A stretch of 11,496 nt of DNA from CAYVUI01 sp964454745 (GTDB taxonomy: Bacteria > Planctomycetota > Phycisphaerae > Sedimentisphaerales > Anaerohalosphaeraceae), in the NCBI GenBank assembly GCA_964454745.1, contig CAYVUI010000131.1, positions 1 through 11,496 of the forward strand. Reading direction: 5' to 3'. Below are positions 6,519-11,496 of this stretch, piece by piece. Numbering within the stretch: the stretch's first letter is position 1; each line of letters opens with the position of its first letter. Both the position numbers and the translations under genes were made by a program. The notes under the pieces were generated by a model that was given only the letters and a program-made list of their open reading frames with translations, did not search any database and was not told the DNA's origin.

Positions 6519-7946
6519 TCAGTTCTTTTCCCATGAATAGTCTGCACCGGCTAAAATTTCATCGGTTATATATTTACCTAAAAGATAATATTTTCGATCC
6601 GGATACCATAAAATTCGCTTTCCCTTGTACTCCGTATAGCTGGTATAGGTGGCAATCTCGGCAGTTTGCTTGGGACCGACGATGATCCCGTCCGTATCAA
6701 ACAACTGGATTGGATCACTGAACCAGATGGGTTGATCGGCGTTGGGCTGAAAATAACCGACGGAGATGAAACCCGGCCGGCGTATGTGATTTAACTGATT
6801 CAAATCCCACTTTCCGTCCTTGAACTGGCTATAGGGCCCGAGGGTGCCGTCGTTGTTGTGGTAGAGAAGCAGGAACCTGCCATCAGACATGGGATAGACT
6901 GGACAGGGAGCGGAAGGCTGTTTTATCTTTTCGCCCTGGTCAAAATATCGCAGAACCTGCGGCTTTTGCCAGGTGCAACCGTTGTCTTTGGAAACTGAGT
7001 ACCAAATGTGCCCGGTATATGTTCGGAGAACGGCAAACAACCTCTTATCGGGAAGAGTGACAAAACTCGGCTCCATACCATTTTGAATATACGGCTTTGT
7101 TGCATGCGGTACGGTCAGCCCCTGTCCATTGGCGGGAAGCCAGGTGACCTGTATCTCTTTTCCCTCCGGATTGTCGTCAATATTGTCAAAACGCAGAAAA
7201 TGTGCAAAAGCGCTTCCATCCCACCAGCCATTCATTTTGTAATCAACTTTTTTATGGTGGATGCCATGAGACGCAGGAGCAAGATATTTTCCATCCGGAA
7301 TTCTGGCGGGAACCTGCCAGACAATCCAGCCTGGAGGATTGTTTGGATTGGGATCATCATATTCCGTTTTCGGCAATGCTACAGGCTCTCCTTTTTGCCA
7401 TGTATGGCCGTTATCATCTGAAAAGAGGTAGTCAAGGAGGCCAGATACACATCCGGACCTTTTGGGAGTCCAATGGGGGCTGTGGGGTACAAATTCATCT
7501 ACTACTGCGCCAAAGGCGCCATCGCTGTTTTTTTCATGTTCGTCACTGAGGATTACTTCCTGGCTGTAAAAACAATAAATCCGTCCGTTTTTTGAAACGA
7601 TGGGGAATGCCCAACTGGCCTGCAAAGCGGGGGAGTCTTTTTCAGGTCCGGCGATGATTTCAGGCTCGAGCCAGTTTACTCCATCTTCACTTCGTGAAAA
7701 AGCTATGTGATTGTCTCCATAGGATTCACAGGAACTCTGGGTCCAGATCGCGAGAAGTTCATCACTTTTCGGAGATTTAAACACGCAAAGATGTTCGTTA
7801 TCCTGATCATTATTCTCTTGCCTGTGAGGGCGATACAGGACAACATCCGGCCTGCTTCGCTGCCATTCGGTTTCAGGATTTCCTGTTTGGATACATTCGA
7901 CCTGTTTTTCTGTGTTTTGCAATTCCATACCAATTTGCCTTTTCAT
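6519..7946 (-). CDS. Sialidase-like (BNR/Asp-box) propeller protein, no signal peptide
   Basis: This 475-residue protein fits the length of a single six-bladed sialidase-type beta-propeller. Three Asp-boxes are visible: SEDGVNW (86-92), SDDNGHTW (176-183) and SKDNGCTW (319-326). The stretch MEPSFVTLPDKRL then FAVLR (291-308) is typical of sialidase-superfamily proteins around their Glu and Arg. No signal peptide or membrane segment is seen, so a cytoplasmic enzyme acting on imported oligosaccharides is inferred. Asp-boxes mark the fold, not the reaction, so true sialic-acid release is not established; other hydrolases, lyases and binding proteins share this fold. The upstream stop (TAA 7949-7947) directly abuts ATG 7946. 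A second ATG at 7928 (residue 7) has AAAAGG 9 bases before it and could be the real start. Confidence 0.8.
   Translation of the reverse strand: MKRQIGMELQNTEKQVECIQTGNPETEWQRSRPDVVLYRPHRQENNDQDNEHLCVFKSPKSDELLAIWTQSSCESYGDNHIAFSRSEDGVNWLEPEIIAGPEKDSPALQASWAFPIVSKNGRIYCFYSQEVILSDEHEKNSDGAFGAVVDEFVPHSPHWTPKRSGCVSGLLDYLFSDDNGHTWQKGEPVALPKTEYDDPNPNNPPGWIVWQVPARIPDGKYLAPASHGIHHKKVDYKMNGWWDGSAFAHFLRFDNIDDNPEGKEIQVTWLPANGQGLTVPHATKPYIQNGMEPSFVTLPDKRLFAVLRTYTGHIWYSVSKDNGCTWQKPQVLRYFDQGEKIKQPSAPCPVYPMSDGRFLLLYHNNDGTLGPYSQFKDGKWDLNQLNHIRRPGFISVGYFQPNADQPIWFSDPIQLFDTDGIIVGPKQTAEIATYTSYTEYKGKRILWYPDRKYYLLGKYITDEILAGADYSWEKN
7938..7943 (-). promoter_or_regulatory. Possible ribosome-binding site favouring a start at 7928
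   Basis: AAAAGG lies inside the first codons of the sialidase-like gene, 9 bases before the in-frame ATG 7928. ATG 7946 itself has no recognisable site and would depend on ribosomes re-initiating from the abutting TAA of the previous gene. The two options differ by six residues and do not affect the fold. Confidence 0.35.
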
Positions 7947-9431
7947 TTAAATCACATTCATAAAACCCAGGGCAATCCGGTCTTTTTCTGTCGGAAACTG
8001 CCCAATGCCCCAGAGGGGGTCGCGAGGATGAAACACACCAATACTTAGAGGATAATCACAATTTTCGATGGGAAGATAACCACTATCGATCAACTCCCAG
8101 TTTAAACCGTCCCTGGCATCCGATTGATAGGTTCTCCAGAGATAATTTTCCCGTATCAGGGCAAGCTGAAGATACATCTTACCTGTTGACTGTGTAATAA
8201 GAATCCCCTCCATGTGGGTGCCTTCATCGATGATCGGCCCAGGCATTCTTTGTCCGTTGAGCCAGTTTTCATCGAGATTTCTTATCACGCAGACACTCCC
8301 GTTTTTCCATGCTGTTCCCCCCTTGTAGTAATAGCGTCGCTCCCCATCGGGCATGACCCAGCATTGCCCATGATCAATGAGAGATGTATCCTCGATTTCA
8401 GTGCCCTGCCAGGTTGTATGGCCGCCGGGAACGGTTGCCTCGCTGTAATCGAGCTTTCTGCTGGAAAGCGGGGTATGTTTTGGATTTTTTATGAAAGGCC
8501 CACGGGGATTGTCACAGGAAGCAACCAGGATATGCTCAGGTTCTCTTTTTTCTCCCCATTGGGGGAAGCCTTCGTTATGAGTTGAATTCAGTGCTGTGTA
8601 AAAAACAGATACTTTTTTACCATCCCAAAAGCAATCGGGGGTAAAGCAGCCGGTCCCGTCGTGGTCACGATCCGGATTTCCTTTGGGAATGACCTCGAAA
8701 GGCTGAGACCAGTTTTCAGGGATGGAAGGGTCACAGTCATCCACACAACATGAACCGTAAATACTTCCCGTAAAGCCGTGAGTAAGCGGTGATGGGACGA
8801 GGGTAAAATAGACCCAGTAATACCCGTTAATGTGCAGAATTTCCGACGGATCGCGCAGGGTGGCATTTTCACTGGACAGCAGGATATTTTGAAATTGGAA
8901 AACAGGACAACTCACACTTTGAATTCCATATTCTTGCTCAAGATGCGTATGAAGCGCTGCACGCTGTGAAAAAGACAGGACCCTGTCCTCTGCTCCGGAG
9001 AAGGACAATTCGAGGCAAGGGGCGGTTTTTAAGAGACTCAAAGTAAAGTGTGATCCGGCAGTATCTGATGGAACAAAACCAATCAATCTGCCGTTTAAAA
9101 AGAGACTGCAATACCCCCCTGCCGTAAAGGTGAAATATAAGACGTGTCTTTTGCGGTTTTGCAGGGCCTGGAGAGAAAGAAAGGCTGTTATGGTATTTTT
9201 TTCAATTTCAATAGAGGGTTCATCCGCTGAAGAAACGGAGACGATTAATCCACAGGCTTGCAGGTCCAGATGAAATAATTCGGTTCCTGGCTGCAAAGTG
9301 CTTTTGGGCTCAAAGAGGAAACAAACATACCCCTGTACAACCTGATTAATTATAGAACACAGTTCCTCCCACGAGGAAGAAAGCGGACCAGAGCGAAACG
9401 AATTATTTTTTATCATTTCCTTTTCATACAT
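7947..9431 (-). CDS. GH43/GH117-like five-bladed propeller hydrolase with N-terminal lectin-like region, no signal peptide
   Basis: This 494-residue protein starts at ATG 9431, 9 bases after AAGGG. Residues about 45-170 look like a LamG-type beta-sandwich (YFTFTAGGYCSLFLNG, later VLSFSQRAALHTHLEQEYG, which resembles the closing helix of such domains). From about 180 it resembles clan GH-F and GH117 enzymes: LRDPSEILHINGYYWVYFT (192-210), with D194 as candidate general base; EIEDTSLID (345-353), with D348 as candidate second Asp; and THMEGIL (405-411), with E408 as candidate acid. It should be a glycosidase for terminal arabinose-, xylose- or anhydro-galactose-type sugars, but the substrate is unknown. 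No signal peptide is visible, so it is probably cytoplasmic, like the next gene, which it abuts directly. The fusion of a lectin-like region to a seemingly intracellular hydrolase is uncommon. Confidence 0.75.
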   Translation of the reverse strand: MYEKEMIKNNSFRSGPLSSSWEELCSIINQVVQGYVCFLFEPKSTLQPGTELFHLDLQACGLIVSVSSADEPSIEIEKNTITAFLSLQALQNRKRHVLYFTFTAGGYCSLFLNGRLIGFVPSDTAGSHFTLSLLKTAPCLELSFSGAEDRVLSFSQRAALHTHLEQEYGIQSVSCPVFQFQNILLSSENATLRDPSEILHINGYYWVYFTLVPSPLTHGFTGSIYGSCCVDDCDPSIPENWSQPFEVIPKGNPDRDHDGTGCFTPDCFWDGKKVSVFYTALNSTHNEGFPQWGEKREPEHILVASCDNPRGPFIKNPKHTPLSSRKLDYSEATVPGGHTTWQGTEIEDTSLIDHGQCWVMPDGERRYYYKGGTAWKNGSVCVIRNLDENWLNGQRMPGPIIDEGTHMEGILITQSTGKMYLQLALIRENYLWRTYQSDARDGLNWELIDSGYLPIENCDYPLSIGVFHPRDPLWGIGQFPTEKDRIALGFMNVI

Positions 9432-9440
9432 ACTATTATG

Positions 9441-9445
9441 CCCTT
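9441..9445 (-). promoter_or_regulatory. Ribosome-binding site of the GH43/GH117-like gene, overlapping the sulfatase stop codon
   Basis: AAGGG lies 9 bases before ATG 9431 and overlaps the TAA of the sulfatase (9446-9444). A downstream in-frame ATG (residue 6) has AGGAA only about one base away, too close to work well, so the first ATG is kept. The overlap suggests coupled translation. Confidence 0.5.
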
Positions 9446-10868
9446 ATGCAGGCTGGTAATCAGGATTAACACGAGGCAGTTTAGCCCCAACATCCCGCAG
9501 CCATTGATCCAGCAGGCGGTTCAGTTCTTTCGCTTTTTTCGGCAATCTCTTGGACAAGTTGTTTTTTTCGCCGACATCCTCTCTTAGATGATACAGTTCC
9601 AGTTCATTTTCCTCGAAATACTTGATCAATTTATAATCTCCTTTGCGAACTACCGCACAGGGCTTGTACCCGGCAATGTAATGCGGCCAATGCCAGAAGA
9701 TCGCCTCTCGTTTGAGGGGCCCGGTTTGTTTTAACAGGGGCATAATACTTTCACCATCCAAATTCGCGGGAGGAGTTTCTTTCACACGAGCAATCTGCAT
9801 AAAGGTGGGAAAAAGATCGACCGCATGCACCGGTTCATAGGAAGTCGTGCCGCTTTTGATTACGCCCGGCCAGGTAACGAGAAACGGGACTCGGATTCCC
9901 CCTTCAAATATAGTGGCCTTGCCTTCGCGGAAAGGATGATTTGAGCTGGAGCTGAGTAATGCCCCATTGTCTGATGTAAAAATGATTACGGTATTGTCTT
10001 TTAATTTCAGGTCCTCAAGTTTTTTCAGGATCCGGCCCACACTTTGGTCAACACTTTCCATCATTCCCGCAAAAACAGGATTTTTCTGAGGATTGTCCTG
10101 TTGAATTGTTTGCTGGTATTTCTTTTCCAGCTCTGGTTTAGCCATTAATGGCGTGTGGACAGCAAAATGGGATACATATGCAAAAAAAGGTTGTTTCCTG
10201 TTGGCTTCGATAAACTTTATGGCTTCCAGGGTAATACGGTCTGTGAGGTACTCGCCTGCCCGGGCATCTTCAATCTCGGTATATCCCTTCTTTGTTCGTG
10301 TGCCCATCCCTTTTTCGTAAGGGTAAAAGTATGTTTTGGGTTTACCGGACATCGCCCCGAAATGAAGGTCGAAACCCTGGTTCAAAGGGCCGCTTTTCTC
10401 AATGCCCATGTGCCATTTACCAAAACTGCCGCATGTATACCCATTTTGCTTTAACATCTCCGCAATGGTGATTTCGTCTGTGTCGAGATATTCCTTCCAA
10501 TGTCTCTGCAGCGGCTCAATGAGTGGGTCGTTCGCATTTTCATCCGCGGCGCCGACCCGGGTCAGTCCGAGCCTGGCGGGGTATTTACCTGACATTAAAC
10601 TCGCCCTGGCGGGAGCGCATAACGGACAAGCCGCGTAGCCATCCGTAAAAAGCATTCCCTGCTTTGCCAGGCGGTCGATATTCGGGGTCTGGTAGAATGT
10701 GCTGCCGTAACAGCCGGCATCCCTTGCCCCCATGTCATCAATTAGAATCAGCACGATATTGGGCTTTTCAGGCCCCTTGTCTGCCAGGGGCAACATGGAA
10801 GGCAGCATGAACACTGATGCTGAGCTCTTTAAAAAGCTTCGCCGGGTTATAGGCTTTTTCGAATTCAT
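9444..10868 (-). CDS. S1-family (arylsulfatase-type) sulfatase with Tat signal peptide
   Basis: This 474-residue protein has a full-length type I sulfatase fold and hydrolyses sulfate esters, probably on a polysaccharide. The N-terminus carries a twin-arginine motif, TRRSFLKS (8-15), and a short hydrophobic stretch, so export in folded form is expected. Active-site parts are all present: D44-D45 (LIDDMG), the formylglycine motif C84-A-P-A-R88 (Cys type), K95, K151 and H153 (GKWHMG), H238 (VHTP), D300-N301 (TSDNG) and K317 (REGK) ahead of EGGIRVP. The C-terminal subdomain ends with ELYHLREDVGEKNNLSK, as usual in the family. Activity needs a maturase to convert Cys84; none is encoded here. It lies 11 bases after another sulfatase and 12 before the GH43/GH117-like gene. 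The sulfate position and sugar cannot be read from the sequence. Confidence 0.92.
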   Translation of the reverse strand: MNSKKPITRRSFLKSSASVFMLPSMLPLADKGPEKPNIVLILIDDMGARDAGCYGSTFYQTPNIDRLAKQGMLFTDGYAACPLCAPARASLMSGKYPARLGLTRVGAADENANDPLIEPLQRHWKEYLDTDEITIAEMLKQNGYTCGSFGKWHMGIEKSGPLNQGFDLHFGAMSGKPKTYFYPYEKGMGTRTKKGYTEIEDARAGEYLTDRITLEAIKFIEANRKQPFFAYVSHFAVHTPLMAKPELEKKYQQTIQQDNPQKNPVFAGMMESVDQSVGRILKKLEDLKLKDNTVIIFTSDNGALLSSSSNHPFREGKATIFEGGIRVPFLVTWPGVIKSGTTSYEPVHAVDLFPTFMQIARVKETPPANLDGESIMPLLKQTGPLKREAIFWHWPHYIAGYKPCAVVRKGDYKLIKYFEENELELYHLREDVGEKNNLSKRLPKKAKELNRLLDQWLRDVGAKLPRVNPDYQPA

Positions 10869-10879
10869 AGATTCTTATC

Positions 10880-11496
10880 TCACAGTTTTCTCAATCTCTG
10901 CCAGTCCTGAATTCCACATTCCTGCGGAGGCTCCATCTCTTTGATCCATGTCCTGAAAAGATTCCGCAGCTTTTCCACGATCCCAGGGTGACTGGCGATA
11001 ATATTATTTTGCTCACCGGGATCTCTATATAGGTCATACAATTCCAACTTTCCAGAGCCGGGATCGATAAGCTTCCATCTGCCTTTACGGGCGTACCAGC
11101 CCGCTGGCAATATATCAAAGTAACTTACGCACTGCTTTTTTGCCCTGGCCTTGTAAGAAGCAAGCTTCTTTTTATCCACACCATTAGGCCCGGTCCAGGT
11201 GTATTGGCAATTGGGTCCGGCCCAGCATAAACTCCTCTTGGGATTTGCCTGGTACTTACCCAGGAAAACGGAAAACATACTTTGGCCGTCGAGCACAAGT
11301 TCGTCCGGAATCGGAATCTTCCCGGCGTCCAGAATGGTCGGCATGATGTCCATGACAGACAGTATGTCCGTCCGCGTTTGCCCGGCAGGCACTTTGCCCG
11401 GCCATCGAACCACCAGAGGAACTCTTGTTCCGCCTTCATAGTATACTACTTCCGATTGAAAATACCCGTTTTCAGGTGTTTGGAATATGAAAGTTT
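10880..11496 (-). CDS. S1-type sulfatase, C-terminal part only (5' end beyond window)
   Basis: The frame stays open from the right edge for about 205 codons to TGA 10882-10880. It begins mid-protein with TFIFQTPENGYFQSEVVYYE and continues GGTRVPLVVRWPGKVPAG, the strand entering the C-terminal subdomain of S1 sulfatases. DGQSMFSVF, WYARKGRWKLI and ELYDLYRDPGEQNNI are family hallmarks. The catalytic Cys motif lies outside the window. The Lys normally five residues before the Glu of EGG is Glu here, so sulfate or substrate contacts may differ. A Cys- and Lys-rich segment (WAGPNCQYTWTGPN through AKKQC) sits where this family varies by substrate. A GTG at 11413 is in frame but internal, not the start. 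It is clearly not a copy of the next sulfatase, so the two probably remove different sulfates. Confidence 0.88.
   Translation of the reverse strand, partial: TFIFQTPENGYFQSEVVYYEGGTRVPLVVRWPGKVPAGQTRTDILSVMDIMPTILDAGKIPIPDELVLDGQSMFSVFLGKYQANPKRSLCWAGPNCQYTWTGPNGVDKKKLASYKARAKKQCVSYFDILPAGWYARKGRWKLIDPGSGKLELYDLYRDPGEQNNIIASHPGIVEKLRNLFRTWIKEMEPPQECGIQDWQRLRKL

Noticed and set aside
11411..11413. GTG as the start of a short 177-residue protein at the right end
   Set aside because: The frame is open further upstream to the window edge and encodes the preceding part of the sulfatase strand, so the GTG is internal.
1..11496. CRISPR arrays, tRNAs, insertion sequences, defence or secondary-metabolite systems
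   Set aside because: No spaced direct repeats, cloverleaf sequences, transposase motifs or related protein families were found; all coding content is glycan degradation.

Overview
All seven genes that can be supported lie on the minus strand, so the window reads biologically from right (11496) to left (1). It looks like part of a gene cluster for breaking down a sulfated polysaccharide. The most likely source is a planctomycete, probably of the Phycisphaerae / Sedimentisphaerales type. The basis is that two adjacent exported proteins end in a short dockerin-like tail of the form G-D-x-N-x-D-C...D...W. From memory, that tail is common in that group, next to LamG and discoidin modules, sulfatases and sialidase-like propellers. 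No marker gene confirms the taxonomy.

Right block (11496 to 6519), four tightly packed genes: the C-terminal third of an S1-type sulfatase cut by the window edge; a complete S1 sulfatase with a twin-arginine signal and an intact formylglycine motif; a protein with an N-terminal lectin-like region and a GH43/GH117-like five-bladed propeller; and a sialidase-like propeller with three Asp-boxes. Spacings are 11, 12 and 0 bases, which indicates one translationally coupled operon. The two propeller proteins have no visible signal peptide and are probably cytoplasmic.

Left block (6383 to 1): after a 135-base gap holding a hairpin-forming element come two exported proteins 9 bases apart. The first is a large multidomain protein with a clan GH-A-like barrel and a discoidin-like domain. 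The second is a tandem-LamG protein with no recognisable enzyme domain. Both end in a single dockerin-like repeat. After a further 118-base gap comes an exported GH29-like (alpha-L-fucosidase-like) barrel with a beta-galactosidase trimerisation-like domain and the start of a C-terminal beta-sandwich domain. It runs off the left edge and is AT-richer than the rest.

Taken together (inference): exported and Tat-exported enzymes would remove sulfate and trim a complex, perhaps fucose-containing, glycan outside the cytoplasm, while the two signal-less propellers would finish short products inside. The substrate cannot be fixed from the sequence. The most unusual points are a Gln where the catalytic nucleophile Glu of the GH-A barrel is expected, a non-canonical active-site strand in the GH29-like protein, and the pair of single-repeat dockerin-like tails. 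No RNA genes, CRISPR arrays, insertion sequences or origins were seen, and no stretch over 300 bases lacks a gene.
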